A stretch of 64,000 nucleotides of DNA from Parapontixanthobacter aurantiacus (GTDB taxonomy: Bacteria > Pseudomonadota > Alphaproteobacteria > Sphingomonadales > Sphingomonadaceae): the NCBI RefSeq assembly GCF_009827635.1, contig NZ_WTYW01000001.1, forward strand, positions 1,258,001 to 1,322,000, given 5' to 3'. The translations under genes were made by a program, and so were the position numbers. The notes under the pieces were generated by a model. That model ran no database searches, was not told where the DNA came from, and saw only the letters and a program-made list of their open reading frames with translations. Positions 9,542-21,370 of the stretch are shown here, piece by piece. Position 1 is the first letter of the stretch. Every line of letters starts with the position of its first letter.

Positions 9542-10237
9542 TCAGCGAGCCGGCCTAACGCCGGAAGTCTGCGCTTCCATCATCAAACGATCCTGCGCGG
9601 TCGGATCATGGCCGAGAATCTCGCCCTTGAAGACCCAGACCTTGATGCCGATGATGCCGTATGCGGTCAGCGCTTCGGCTTCTGCATAATCGACATTGGC
9701 GCGCAGCGTGTGCAACGGCACGCGACCCTCGCGATACTGCTCGACACGCGCGATTTCCGCGCCGCCGAGACGACCGCCGCAGACGATCTTGATGCCCTCG
9801 GCACCCAGACGCATGGCGGACTGCATCGCGCGCTTCATCGCGCGGCGGAAAGCGACGCGGCGAATGAGCTGGTCGGCGATGCCCTGCGCGACGAGCTTGG
9901 CGTCGATCTCGGGCTTGCGGATCTCGACGATGTTCAGCTTCACTTCGCTGTTGGTCATGCCTGCCAGCGTTCCGCGAAGCTTCTCGATGTCGGCGCCCTT
10001 CTTGCCGATGATGACGCCCGGACGCGCGGCATAGATCGAGATGCGGCACAGCTTGGCAGGACGTTCGATGACGACCTTGGAAATCGCGGCCTGGGGCAGC
10101 GAGTTCATGATGTGCTTGCGGATCTCGATATCTTCCTTGAGCAGCTGCGCATAATCGCGCCCTTCGGCGTACCAGCGGCTGTCCCAGGTGCGGTTGATCT
10201 GCAGGCGCAGACCGATCGGATTACTCTTCTGGCCCAT
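9542..10237 (-). CDS. rpsC: 30S ribosomal protein S3
   Basis: Encodes S3 (231 residues), part of the mRNA entry helicase together with S4 and S5. [20 protein letters not shown] starts the protein, the KH domain carries the [15 protein letters not shown] loop, and the C-terminal domain has [19 protein letters not shown] and [17 protein letters not shown]. It starts two bases after the rplV stop. Confidence 0.98.
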   Translation of the reverse strand: MGQKSNPIGLRLQINRTWDSRWYAEGRDYAQLLKEDIEIRKHIMNSLPQAAISKVVIERPAKLCRISIYAARPGVIIGKKGADIEKLRGTLAGMTNSEVKLNIVEIRKPEIDAKLVAQGIADQLIRRVAFRRAMKRAMQSAMRLGAEGIKIVCGGRLGGAEIARVEQYREGRVPLHTLRANVDYAEAEALTAYGIIGIKVWVFKGEILGHDPTAQDRLMMEAQTSGVRPAR

Positions 10238-10239
10238 CT

Positions 10240-10617
10240 TTACGCCTCTTCCTGTTCGCGAACGACGATGCGAAGCCGGCTAAAAGGCTTCAGGATGCGC
10301 GTCGACTTGCCACGACCGCGCGTATGAAACCGCTTCATCGTGATCGCCTTGCCGACGCTGGCTTCGGCAACGACGAGCGCATCGACGTCGAGATTGTGAT
10401 TGTTCTCCGCATTGGCAATGGCCGACGCCAGAACCTTGCTCGCATCGCGCGCCATCGCCTTCTTCGAGAAGGACAAGATGTTGAGCGCTTCTTCGGCCCG
10501 CTTGCCGCGAATGAGTTCCGCGACGAGGTTGAGCTTCTGCGCGCTGCCGCGGATCGTCGTGCCAACGGCGAGTGCCTCGTTATCGGCCACGCGGCGAGGA
10601 GATTTGACCTTGCCCAT
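10240..10617 (-). CDS. rplV: 50S ribosomal protein L22
   Basis: Encodes L22 (125 residues), whose beta-hairpin lines the exit tunnel and is where macrolide-resistance changes occur. The core [20 protein letters not shown] and the hairpin [18 protein letters not shown] are seen, with no obvious hairpin insertion or deletion. The start overlaps the rpsS stop by one base. Confidence 0.97.
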   Translation of the reverse strand: MGKVKSPRRVADNEALAVGTTIRGSAQKLNLVAELIRGKRAEEALNILSFSKKAMARDASKVLASAIANAENNHNLDVDALVVAEASVGKAITMKRFHTRGRGKSTRILKPFSRLRIVVREQEEA

Positions 10618-10892
10618 TATCGCTTGCCCTTCTTGTCGGCAGCATGGCCCGGGAAGGTGCGCGTGGGCGCGAACTCGCCGAGCTTGTGGCCGACCATGTC
10701 TTCGCTGACGGACACGGGAATGAACTTGTGACCGTTATAGACATTGAACGTGAGCCCCACGAATTGGGGCAGGATGGTGCTGCGGCGCGACCAGGTCTTG
10801 ATCGGGGCGCGGCCACCGGCTTCCTGTGCGTCTTCGGCCTTCTTGAGAAGGCTGAGTTCGACGAACGGGCCTTTCCATACGGAACGAGCCAT
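10617..10892 (-). CDS. rpsS: 30S ribosomal protein S19
   Basis: Encodes S19 (91 residues), a head protein near the A-site finger. [40 protein letters not shown] and the [20 protein letters not shown] block are unmistakable. It lies between rplB and rplV with very short gaps. Confidence 0.98.
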   Translation of the reverse strand: MARSVWKGPFVELSLLKKAEDAQEAGGRAPIKTWSRRSTILPQFVGLTFNVYNGHKFIPVSVSEDMVGHKLGEFAPTRTFPGHAADKKGKR

Positions 10893-10898
10893 ATGCCT

Positions 10899-11735
10899 TT
10901 ACCTCTTCTTCTTCGCGTGGCGCGAACGGATGATGAACTTGTCCGTCTGCTTGTTCTTGCGGGTACGGGCGCCCTTGGTCGGCTTGCCCCACGGCGTGAC
11001 CGGGTGACGACCGCCACTCGTGCGGCCTTCACCACCGCCATGCGGGTGATCGACCGGGTTCTTGGCGACACCGCGCGTCAGCGGCTTGATGCCCATCCAG
11101 CGCCGACGTCCGGCCTTGCCCAGGTTCTGGTTCTGGTTGTCAGGGTTCGACACTGCACCGACCGTCCCCATGCAATCGGCCCGGACATAACGCTGCTCGC
11201 CCGAGTTGAGGCGCACGATGACCATGCCTCGGTCACGACCGACGAGCTGAACGTAGGTACCAGCGCTCCGGGCGATCTGGCCGCCCTTGCCCGGCTTCAT
11301 CTCGACATTGTGACAGATCGTGCCGACCGGCATCTGCGACAGAAGCATGGCATTGCCGGGCTTCGTGTCGACCTTCTCGCCAGCGACGACCTGGTCGCCC
11401 ACGCCGAGGCGCTGCGGACACAGAATGTAGGCAAGTTCGCCGTCTTCGTACTTGATGAGCGCGATGAACGCCGTGCGGTTGGGATCGTATTCGATCCGCT
11501 CTACCGTCGCCGGCATGTCCCACTTGCGCCGCTTGAAGTCGATCAGGCGATACTTCTGTTTATGACCGCCGCCCATGCCGCGAGACGTGACGTGGCCCTT
11601 GTTGTTGCGGCCGCCCGTCTTGCGCTTGCCTTCGGTCAACGCCTTGACCGGACCGCCCTTGTGCAGGCCGGACTTGTCGACGAGGATCAGGCCGCGCCGG
11701 GCGGGACTGGTCGGTTTATAGTTCTTGAGTGCCAT
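10899..11735 (-). CDS. rplB: 50S ribosomal protein L2
   Basis: Encodes L2 (278 residues), essential for subunit joining and peptidyl-transferase function. [20 protein letters not shown] opens the protein. The conserved ending [20 protein letters not shown] includes the histidine equivalent to the functionally important His near the catalytic centre. Length is normal. It sits between rplW and rpsS. Confidence 0.98.
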   Translation of the reverse strand: MALKNYKPTSPARRGLILVDKSGLHKGGPVKALTEGKRKTGGRNNKGHVTSRGMGGGHKQKYRLIDFKRRKWDMPATVERIEYDPNRTAFIALIKYEDGELAYILCPQRLGVGDQVVAGEKVDTKPGNAMLLSQMPVGTICHNVEMKPGKGGQIARSAGTYVQLVGRDRGMVIVRLNSGEQRYVRADCMGTVGAVSNPDNQNQNLGKAGRRRWMGIKPLTRGVAKNPVDHPHGGGEGRTSGGRHPVTPWGKPTKGARTRKNKQTDKFIIRSRHAKKKR

Positions 11736-11747
11736 TTCCTAATCGCC

Positions 11748-12059
11748 TCAGATACCGCTCGTGACGTCGATGGGGTTGGCCCCCTCGACCAGCGTCACGA
11801 CCGCTTTTTTGACGTCGTTGCGGCGGTAGGGCTTACCCTTCCAGCGCTTCACCTTGCCCTTCTGGACGACGGTGTTGACCTTCTTCACCTTGGTGTCAAA
11901 GATCGCCTCGACGGCTTCCCGGATCTGCGGCTTGGTCGCATCGCCGGCCACCTTGAACACCACGGCGTTGTGCTCAGAAAGGAGCGTCGCCTTCTCGGTG
12001 ATGTGGGGCGCCAGCACGACGTCGTAATGCCGCGCGTCGATGTCCTGCTTCTTTGCCAT
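11748..12059 (-). CDS. rplW: 50S ribosomal protein L23
   Basis: Encodes L23 (103 residues), the docking site for trigger factor and SRP at the tunnel exit. Conserved parts are [21 protein letters not shown] and [20 protein letters not shown], and the length is standard. The ATG overlaps the last base of the rplD stop codon, so translation is probably coupled to L4. Confidence 0.97.
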   Translation of the reverse strand: MAKKQDIDARHYDVVLAPHITEKATLLSEHNAVVFKVAGDATKPQIREAVEAIFDTKVKKVNTVVQKGKVKRWKGKPYRRNDVKKAVVTLVEGANPIDVTSGI

Positions 12060-12700
12060 TACTTGGCACCTCCCGCGAGGGCGAAGCGCGCCTCGAGCTG
12101 CTCGACCGCGGCCTTGGACAGAACCAGCGTGTCGTGTTTCAGAATGTCATAGACGTTCGCGCCGCGGGCCGGGAGAACATTGATACCGGGCAGGTTGGCA
12201 GTCGCCTTGCGGAAGCCCGCATCGACCGCATCGCCGTCGATGAAGAGAACCTTGCCGCTGAAGCCGGCCTTCGTGAAATCGGCTGCGATCGACTTCGTCT
12301 TCGCGTCCTTCACCGAAAGCTCGTCGACGACCACGAGACCGTCCTTCGCCTTGCTCGACAGGGCCATCTTCAGACCCAGAGCGCGGACCTTCTTGTTGAG
12401 CGACTGGCTGAAGTCACGCTTGCGCGCACCATGAGCCTTGCCGCCGCCAATGAAGATCGGTGCACCGCGGTCGCCGTGACGCGCCCCGCCCGAACCCTTT
12501 TGAGGACCGTACTTCTTGCCGGTACGCGCAACGTCACTGCGCTCGCGCGTCGGACGAGCGGTCGCGCGGCGGTTCTCGAGCTGCCAGGTCACGACCCGGT
12601 GCAGGATGTCCGCACGCGGTTCCAGACCGAACACGTCGTCGTTCAGTTCGACATCGCCCGAACCCTTCGAGCCGTCGATTTTCTGGACCTTCACCTTCAT
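12059..12700 (-). CDS. rplD: 50S ribosomal protein L4
   Basis: Encodes L4 (213 residues), whose loop narrows the exit tunnel. The loop region [20 protein letters not shown] and the C-terminal [20 protein letters not shown] are typical. In gammaproteobacteria L4 also regulates the S10 operon; nothing in this sequence shows that here. It lies three bases after rplC. Confidence 0.97.
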   Translation of the reverse strand: MKVKVQKIDGSKGSGDVELNDDVFGLEPRADILHRVVTWQLENRRATARPTRERSDVARTGKKYGPQKGSGGARHGDRGAPIFIGGGKAHGARKRDFSQSLNKKVRALGLKMALSSKAKDGLVVVDELSVKDAKTKSIAADFTKAGFSGKVLFIDGDAVDAGFRKATANLPGINVLPARGANVYDILKHDTLVLSKAAVEQLEARFALAGGAK

Positions 12701-12703
12701 GTG

Positions 12704-13582
12704 TCAGCCCTCCTTGTTCTCGCCGGCATCATCGACGCTCGGCGTAGTGCTGTTGTCTTCGGCCGCGCCGGTATCGGCTTCGGCGCCCGCATCCTGCTGC
12801 TGCAGGAGCTTTTCCTGCTGCTCTGCGGATACTTCGGGATTGACCTGGTGCTCTGCTGCCGTCTCGACCATGCCCGCACCCGCATCTTCCGAAGCGAACT
12901 CGTCCTGGTTGCGGCGCATCACGCCCGGGAACGGCAGATCGTCATGCTTGACCTTGACCGAGTCGCGAACGAGCAGCCAGCCATTCTTGTGACCGGGGAC
13001 CGAACCCTTGACGAAAAGGAGACCACGATCGGCATCGGTGCGAACGATTTCGAGGTTCTGCTGCGTGCGCTGACGGTCGCCCATGTGGCCGGCCATCTTC
13101 TTGCCCTTGAACACGCGGCCCGGATCCTGACGGTTACCCGTCGAACCGTGGCTACGGTGAGAGAGCGAGACGCCGTGCGTCGCGCGCAGACCGCCGAAGC
13201 CCCAACGCTTCATCGGACCCGCAAAGCCCTTGCCCTGCGTATGGCCCGTGATGTCGACCTTCTGGCCGGCGACGAAATGCTCTGCGGAAATCCGCGCACC
13301 GACCGGAAGAAGACCTTCTTCGCTATCGAGACGGAACTCGGCGACCTTCTGCTTCAGACCGACTTCAGCCTTCGCGAAATGCTCGCGCTGCGGCTTGTTG
13401 ACATTCTTCTGTTTCGCTTCGCCGGCACCGACCTGCAACGCGATATAACCGTCGCGTTCTTCGGTCCGGTGAGAGACGACCTGGCATTCTTCCAGTGCGA
13501 GAACGGTCACCGGTACATGGCGGCCATCCTCCTGGAACAGGCGGGTCATCCCGACTTTCTTAGCGATCACGCCCGTGCGCAT
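12704..13582 (-). CDS. rplC: 50S ribosomal protein L3 with acidic C-terminal tail
   Basis: Encodes L3, an assembly initiator reaching to the peptidyl-transferase centre. The start is the ATG at 13582 ([20 protein letters not shown]); the frame is open further upstream but without family similarity. The core contains [20 protein letters not shown] and [20 protein letters not shown]. The protein is 292 residues against about 210 normally. Residues after about 221 form an acidic, Glu/Gln/Ala-rich tail (including [19 protein letters not shown]) that is probably disordered and solvent-exposed. It begins the long rplC-to-adk run. Confidence 0.97.
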   Translation of the reverse strand: MRTGVIAKKVGMTRLFQEDGRHVPVTVLALEECQVVSHRTEERDGYIALQVGAGEAKQKNVNKPQREHFAKAEVGLKQKVAEFRLDSEEGLLPVGARISAEHFVAGQKVDITGHTQGKGFAGPMKRWGFGGLRATHGVSLSHRSHGSTGNRQDPGRVFKGKKMAGHMGDRQRTQQNLEIVRTDADRGLLFVKGSVPGHKNGWLLVRDSVKVKHDDLPFPGVMRRNQDEFASEDAGAGMVETAAEHQVNPEVSAEQQEKLLQQQDAGAEADTGAAEDNSTTPSVDDAGENKEG

Positions 13583-13965
13583 CACGCATACTCCTTCGAC
13601 AGAGGCACATGAGGACCATCCCCAGGTGCTTGGTTTCAATCCGGTTTGGCCCTGCCGCCGCACAAGCGAAAACAACGCCTCACCCTCAGCCCGAAATGTT
13701 CGTATGCATCGCCCGTCCGGGCTGAATGTTCGCATGGGGCGCGAGGCCGCCGGCGAACGAGACGGGAGACGCAGCCCGGGCAAGCCCGGCGGTATCTCGA
13801 AATTCGTGAAAAACCTTGGCGGTCTTTCGCTGCGGAAGCGGCTCGGACCTTCCGGTCCCCTGCGCCTCCGATGCCGCTATTCAGCGGACTTTGAAACTTT
13901 CCCGATCGCTTAACGTCCCTTCGGGAGCGGACGTCGCCCGGCCCTAGCCGGACGAATCGTGAAGA
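13583..13965 (-). other. Long structured spacer between rpsJ and rplC
   Basis: These 383 bases separate two genes normally a few bases apart, and I find no convincing coding region. Several hairpins are visible: GGACC-TTCC-GGTCC at 13845-13858, a CAGCCCG/CGGGCTG pair (13687-13693, 13718-13724), and ACGTCC/GGACGT near 13914-13935. Two imperfect 14-base direct repeats exactly 30 bases apart (13693-13706 and 13723-13736, 11 of 14 identical) share AATGTTCG. It may hold an internal promoter or a regulatory leader for rplC. Confidence 0.5.
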
Positions 13966-14277
13966 TCAAGCCAGCTTGATCTCGACGTTCACGCCAGCTG
14001 CCAGATCGAGCTTCATGAGCGCGTCGACCGTCTGGGCGTTGGGCTGCACGATGTCGAGCAGGCGCTTGTAGGTGCGAACCTCGAATTGCTCGCGCGACTT
14101 CTTGTCGATGTGCGGACCGCGGTTCACCGTGAACTTCTCGATCCTCGTCGGCATCGGAATGGGACCCCGGATCAGTGCACCCGTACGACGTGCGGTTTCT
14201 GCGATTTCGCCAGTTGCCTGGTCGAGAACGCGGTGGTCGAACGCCTTGAGGCGAATGCGAATATTCTGGGCTTCCAT
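13966..14277 (-). CDS. rpsJ: 30S ribosomal protein S10
   Basis: Encodes S10 (103 residues), also the transcription elongation partner Nus[41 protein letters not shown] and [20 protein letters not shown] are all canonical. I chose the ATG at 14277; another ATG at 14283 would add two residues (MD). It follows the terminator-like hairpin behind tuf and precedes the unusually long spacer before rplC. Confidence 0.97.
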   Translation of the reverse strand: MEAQNIRIRLKAFDHRVLDQATGEIAETARRTGALIRGPIPMPTRIEKFTVNRGPHIDKKSREQFEVRTYKRLLDIVQPNAQTVDALMKLDLAAGVNVEIKLA

Positions 14278-14298
14278 GTCCAATTACCGATGAGAAAG

Positions 14299-14355
14299 AG
14301 CAAACACAAAATCAATGGCCCCGCCCCCTCCCGTCTCCAGGGAGAGCGGGGCCAT
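14299..14355 (-). terminator. Terminator-like hairpin after tuf
   Basis: On the minus strand ATGGCCCCG (14355-14347) pairs with CGGGGCCAT (14323-14315), and inside it CTCCC pairs with GGGAG. The stem is followed by the T-rich TGATTTTGTGTTTG. It lies about 70 bases after the tuf stop and just before rpsJ, so it probably ends or attenuates the str transcript ahead of the S10 operon. Confidence 0.7.
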
Positions 14356-14427
14356 CGATCAAAACTTTAGAGCCGAAGCGTATTCGGCGGGGCGGAGGAC
14401 GAATCCCCCGCGTTGCGCCCGCCTATA

Positions 14428-15603
<1,176 letters not shown>

Positions 15604-15694
15604 GCTCAAATAACCTCTGGATTGAAAATTGATATTCAAAGGGAAGCGAGCGCCCGTTCGAATTCAGGCGCCGCCCCTAAACGCTCAACCGCCG

Positions 15695-17791
<2,097 letters not shown>

Positions 17792-17920
17792 GATAATTAC
17801 CTCGAGGGTTGAATGGAAACGGCCGCACGCGCGGCCCGCCTCCGATATAGTTGCAATTGTTACAGGTGTAAGACCCGGCCCGCCATTTCCGCGGCGCGCC
17901 GGGGCCCTACCCCATTCGCT

Positions 17921-18391
17921 CTACCAGCGATAGTGCGAGAAGGCCCGGTTGGCGTCGGCCATCCGGTGCGTGTCCTCGCGCTTCTTCACGGCATTGCCGC
18001 GATTGTTCGCCGCATCCATCAGCTCGCCCGAGAGACGCGCCGACATGGTGGTTTCGGCACGGCCGCGCGCCGCACCGATGAGCCAGCGGATCGCCAGCGC
18101 CTGGGCGCGTTCGGGGCGAACCTCGACCGGCACCTGGTAGGTCGCACCGCCGACGCGGCGGCTACGCACCTCGACCTGCGGCTTGACGTTGTCGAGCGCT
18201 GCATGGAACATCTCGACCGGATTGGCCTTGGCTTTCGCCTCGACCGTGTCGAGCGCGCCATAGACGATGCGCTCGGCAGTGGATTTCTTGCCGTCGAGCA
18301 TGAGGTTGTTCATGAACTTCGACAGGACCTGATCACCAAACTTGGGATCGGGCAGGATGACCCGCTTTTCGGGACGACGACGACGTGACAT
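17921..18391 (-). CDS. rpsG: 30S ribosomal protein S7
   Basis: Encodes S7 (156 residues), the primary assembly protein of the 30S head, near the mRNA exit. [20 protein letters not shown] at the N-terminus, [20 protein letters not shown] in the core and the AFSHYRW end are diagnostic. Length is normal. About 130 bases separate it from fusA and about 210 from rpsL; both spacers contain GC-rich inverted repeats. Confidence 0.98.
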   Translation of the reverse strand: MSRRRRPEKRVILPDPKFGDQVLSKFMNNLMLDGKKSTAERIVYGALDTVEAKAKANPVEMFHAALDNVKPQVEVRSRRVGGATYQVPVEVRPERAQALAIRWLIGAARGRAETTMSARLSGELMDAANNRGNAVKKREDTHRMADANRAFSHYRW

Positions 18392-18604
18392 TCTTTTAAC
18401 TCCTCTGGAGTGCGCCCCGACATCCGTCGGAGCTGGCGGTGCCTGTCCGGCTCCCCCACCCAGCCACCCGATTATCCCCGGATACCATATCGGGGGTTCG
18501 GTGGGGGCGCAGGCCGGTCCCGAAAGGGAGGGACAGATGTCCCGACCGCACCAAACAAAAAACCAAACCTTCCCGCCAGCACCATGCCGGCGGCATGGCT
18601 TTCC

Positions 18605-18976
18605 TTACTTCGGACGCTTCGCACCGTATTTCGAACGGCTCTGCTTGCGGTCCTTGACCCCTTGCGTATCGAGCACCCCGCGCAGGACGTGGTAACGAAC
18701 GCCGGGAAGGTCGCGAACACGGCCGCCGCGGATCAGCACGACGCTGTGCTCCTGCAGGTTGTGGCCTTCGCCCGGAATGTAGGAGATGACTTCGCGCTGG
18801 TTGGTTAGGCGGACCTTGGCAACCTTACGCAGAGCCGAGTTCGGCTTCTTCGGCGTCGTCGTATAGACGCGCGTGCAGACGCCGCGCTTCTGCGGGTTCT
18901 GCTCCATTGCAGGGACCTTCGACTTGGCCTTCTGCGGTTCGCGGCCCTTGCGGACCAGCTGGTTGATCGTCGGCAT
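18605..18976 (-). CDS. rpsL: 30S ribosomal protein S12 (natural Arg88 variant)
   Basis: Encodes S12 (123 residues), which monitors codon-anticodon pairing in the decoding centre. The start is the ATG at 18976 ([12 protein letters not shown]); a start six codons upstream lacks similarity. [19 protein letters not shown] contains Lys43 in the usual form. In the second loop the protein reads [13 protein letters not shown], with Arg at residue 88 (codon CGC at 18713-18715) where most bacteria have Lys. Lys-to-Arg at this position is a well-known streptomycin-resistance change. It is the first gene of the str cluster. Confidence 0.98.
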   Translation of the reverse strand: MPTINQLVRKGREPQKAKSKVPAMEQNPQKRGVCTRVYTTTPKKPNSALRKVAKVRLTNQREVISYIPGEGHNLQEHSVVLIRGGRVRDLPGVRYHVLRGVLDTQGVKDRKQSRSKYGAKRPK

Positions 18977-19030
18977 AGACTTCTTTCTCTTCACCTGTTT
19001 GTCCGGACCGGCGACTTGCCGGACCGGGTC

Positions 19031-19075
19031 ACCTCATCCGGGCGGGGAACCGGTTCCCACTTCCCCTGATGAGGT
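19031..19075. repeat. Nested inverted repeats in the rpsL leader
   Basis: ACCTCATC at 19031-19038 is complementary to GATGAGGT at 19068-19075, and between them lies the perfect 14-base palindrome GGGAACCGGTTCCC (19045-19058). In the rpsL leader RNA these could form one long hairpin about 55 bases upstream of the start codon. The palindrome could equally be a DNA operator for a dimeric regulator. Confidence 0.55.
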
Positions 19076-19331
19076 TCCGATCGCTCGCAGCATATGAGAT
19101 ACTGCGGCAACCGGGGCTGGCGACACGTTGCGGGTTGATCGGCGGATGCTGCTGAGTTCGTGCTCTGACCGTCACCCGGACTTCGTCGCGGGGTTCGGTC
19201 GGACAAGCCGCCGCGCGGGTAGCGCGTCCGCATTGTCCTTTCGCACGAGCCTGAAGCACTCCACCCACCGACCCAATGGCCACCGGGTTACTTTGACGGC
19301 TGCCCCAGCGTCCCCGAGAGGAGTGCTGCAA

Positions 19332-19365
19332 TAGAAAAGAGCCTTGCGTGACAACACGAAGGCTC
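19332..19365 (-). terminator. Intrinsic terminator on the minus strand
   Basis: On the minus strand GAGCCTT-CGTG-TTGT-CACG-C-AAGGCTC forms an 11-bp stem with one bulge and a tetraloop, followed by TTTTCTATT. This is the cleanest terminator shape in the window. It would stop transcription coming from the TadE/TadG cluster upstream and so shield the str operon leader. Confidence 0.7.
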
Positions 19366-19554
19366 CGGGACATACCGGCAATGTTCAGCTCTATCTGCCC
19401 GGCCCTGGCTTCGCACCGAGGCGATTCCCGTACCGGATGCCCGCGCACTTACTAGCGGCAGGACAAGAGGTCAAGGCCGGAGCCGCGGCGCATTCGTAGG
19501 CTGGAGCGGAACCACCCCCCGCCCCCCATCCGTTGAATGGGCAAGGAGAACGCC

Positions 19555-19716
19555 ATGACCACACCGCCCGAAAGAAACGACGAACCCATCCATTACGATG
19601 CCGACAAGGCGCGCGGAGCCGAGATCATCCTGACCAAGCGTCGCAACCGCATGATCTTCATCGCTGGGCTGGTCGGCTTCGTGGTGCTGATGCTGATCGT
19701 CTCGCTGCTCGGCTGA
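19555..19716 (+). CDS. Small single-span membrane protein, unknown function
   Basis: An open frame of 53 residues begins at ATG 19555, with AAGGAGAA just upstream as a good Shine-Dalgarno. The N-terminal half is hydrophilic (MTTPPERNDEPIHYDADKAR), followed by GAEIILTKRRNRM and a single hydrophobic span IFIAGLVGFVVLMLIVSLLG that reaches the C-terminus. The basic KRRNR before the span predicts a cytoplasmic N-terminus, i.e. a C-tail-anchored inner-membrane protein. It stands alone between the str operon and a Tad-like cluster and reads against both. I do not recognise the family; codon use and RBS suggest a real gene. Confidence 0.7.
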   Translation: MTTPPERNDEPIHYDADKARGAEIILTKRRNRMIFIAGLVGFVVLMLIVSLLG

Positions 19717-20062
19717 AGCAAAGCGCGAGCGCGGACCCGCCGCCGCCGGTCTCTCCCGCACGAACGCCTGTGCCTGAGTTTCCTACTCTCCCGAAATCTG
19801 CATCGTGGTGCGCATCATGTTCGCCGCGCCCTTCCCCGAACCTTGCGAAGCCCCGTCCGCTACGGCTTTCAGCTCGGTGCCGTCCTTCAGCGGCCCGAAC
19901 GTGTGCGCGCGCCTCCGATTCCAATCACAGGACCGTGTTCCATGTGTTCCATCGCGTAGGATTTGGAACCACGAAACCCGCAGGAAAGCGCGATTCCGTT
20001 CCAACAGGCTGGGAAGGCTCGCGGACGTCCGCGCGAACGCTCCCGCGATGCGTCTGCAACGA
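19717..20062. other. Intergenic region after the small membrane protein
   Basis: These 346 bases separate the 53-residue gene (plus) from the end of a TadE-like gene (minus). A minus-strand frame from 20004 to 19783 (73 codons, TTG start, no Shine-Dalgarno) ends in a protein-like KDGTELKAVADGASQGSG but matches nothing I recognise. It may be a decayed gene. No clear terminator, promoter or RNA gene is visible. Confidence 0.4.
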
Positions 20063-20698
20063 TCAGTCGCAGGCGTTCTCGGTCAGCGCCTGCGTGTTCG
20101 TGATCGCGAAGTTGTCGCGCTCGCGCACGTTGAACGCCGTTTCGTAGCGCACGGTCGAAGAGCCGAATCCGTCGGGGATTAGCAGCGGTTCGTAAGTATA
20201 GCTCGCTTCGACGAACATGACCGCGGTGTCGCGGCTGGCGGCGATCCGCTTCTCCGGACGGCCCAGCCCGTCGGCAAGCGAGGCATCGTCGCGTCCGTCG
20301 CCCTCGACCCCGTAAGCCGGATCGACCTCTTTCGCGCCGAAGCAGCGTTGCCAGCGGATGTACTGGCCGCGATTGGCGCCGCTCCTGCCATTGTCCTCCA
20401 CCGAGGACAGGACGACCCGGCCCCGCTCCGCAAAGTCGAGCTTGCGACCCATGAGATCCGCCCCGGCGAACACTTCGTATACGTCCGCCTCGTCGATGGT
20501 CGAGCGTACGCGGCCCGCATTATCGGCGACGGTCATCGCGATCTGGCTGACGCGCAGATGCGTCAGCGCGAGGTTGCTGACTTCCAGTCCACCCAGAATG
20601 AGGATGAGAAGCGCGGGCAGCGCGAGCGAGAATTCGGTGATCGCGACGCCGCGCTCGTCGCGCTGCAGATCGGCGAAGGGGCGAAAGGGATACGGCAT
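20063..20698 (-). CDS. TadE-like pseudopilin protein
   Basis: Encodes a 211-residue TadE-family protein. TadE-type minor pseudopilins are processed by prepilin peptidase and support Flp/Tad pilus assembly. The N-terminus has the family pattern: RDERGVAITEFSLALPALLI, that is a charged stretch, the T-E-F pair and a hydrophobic helix (about residues 20-42). The rest is a periplasmic domain with several Cys (RCFGAKE, ENACD end) that could form a disulfide. It is third in a minus-strand cluster behind a VWA-TadG and another TadE-like gene. No Tad motor genes are nearby, so the exact partner system is unknown. Confidence 0.8.
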   Translation of the reverse strand: MPYPFRPFADLQRDERGVAITEFSLALPALLILILGGLEVSNLALTHLRVSQIAMTVADNAGRVRSTIDEADVYEVFAGADLMGRKLDFAERGRVVLSSVEDNGRSGANRGQYIRWQRCFGAKEVDPAYGVEGDGRDDASLADGLGRPEKRIAASRDTAVMFVEASYTYEPLLIPDGFGSSTVRYETAFNVRERDNFAITNTQALTENACD

Positions 20699-20731
20699 GG
20701 CAGGCTCGTTCGTTCGTGGTCGCTAAGGGGT

Positions 20732-21370
20732 TCAGCCGACGAAGGCGTCACCGCTGCCGCACAGGATGGCGGGCGGCGGGCGGTCGCCGAAGGGCTGGTT
20801 GCGGACGGCGGTCTCCACCGACATGGCGATGGTCGGGGAAAGAAGGTCGAAGGCCGCCACGGGAAACAGGCGGGGCATCCGGATGCTGGCGGTGTAGAAG
20901 ACGACATCGTCGCCCGCACCCCGGCCCAAGCGGCCGCGCTCGTCGAAGGTGCCGCTGCCGTTCTCGTCTTCCCAGCAGTCGTTGTCGTCCTCGTCGAACT
21001 GGCCGTTCCCGTTGACGTCGGTGACGAGCTTCTCCAGCCGCTCGACGCCGCCGAAATCGAGATAGCTGCGCTGGACGATGGTGATTTCGGCATCGACGGC
21101 GACAGTTCCGGCGTGAGAGCGCACGCGCTCGGCAATCCGTTCCTCGGTGCTGTCCCCGGCAGCGGCGATGACGGGCGCCTCGACCGTCGCAGTCCGGGCG
21201 ACCGTGTCGAGCGCGCCCTGCATCACGGTGCGGACATAGGACTGGTAGGCGACCTCCATCCCGCCGATCATGACGATGCAGACCGGGATCACGATCAGCG
21301 CGAACTCGACCACGGTCGTGCCCCGCTCGTCGCGGAAAAGGGAGAGAAGGCCACGCATTGCCAGTCTCAC
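20732..21370 (-). CDS. TadE-like pseudopilin protein with calcium-binding-type loops
   Basis: Encodes a 212-residue TadE-like protein with the N-terminal pattern RDERGTTVVEFALIVIPVCI and one membrane helix. Residues 118-129 read DVNGNGQFDEDD, a full match to the EF-hand/dockerin-type calcium loop (D-x-N-x-N-G-x-F-x-x-x-D). A second partial loop DENGSGTFDERG follows at 135-146. The GTG start at 21370 overlaps the preceding VWA gene (GTGA); an ATG four codons later (21358) is an alternative start. The periplasmic part ends ILCGSGDAFVG. It is probably co-translated with the VWA-TadG. Confidence 0.8.
   Translation of the reverse strand: MRLAMRGLLSLFRDERGTTVVEFALIVIPVCIVMIGGMEVAYQSYVRTVMQGALDTVARTATVEAPVIAAAGDSTEERIAERVRSHAGTVAVDAEITIVQRSYLDFGGVERLEKLVTDVNGNGQFDEDDNDCWEDENGSGTFDERGRLGRGAGDDVVFYTASIRMPRLFPVAAFDLLSPTIAMSVETAVRNQPFGDRPPPAILCGSGDAFVG

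Larger units (their letters stand above)
18977..19554. other. Leader and intergenic region upstream of rpsL
   Basis: This 578-base stretch lies between rpsL and the small plus-strand gene at 19555. Open frames exist on both strands but look like GC-driven chance frames. It holds the nested inverted repeat at 19031-19075 and the minus-strand terminator-like hairpin at 19332-19365. The str promoter should lie between those two features, but I could not assign -35/-10 boxes with confidence. Confidence 0.5.
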
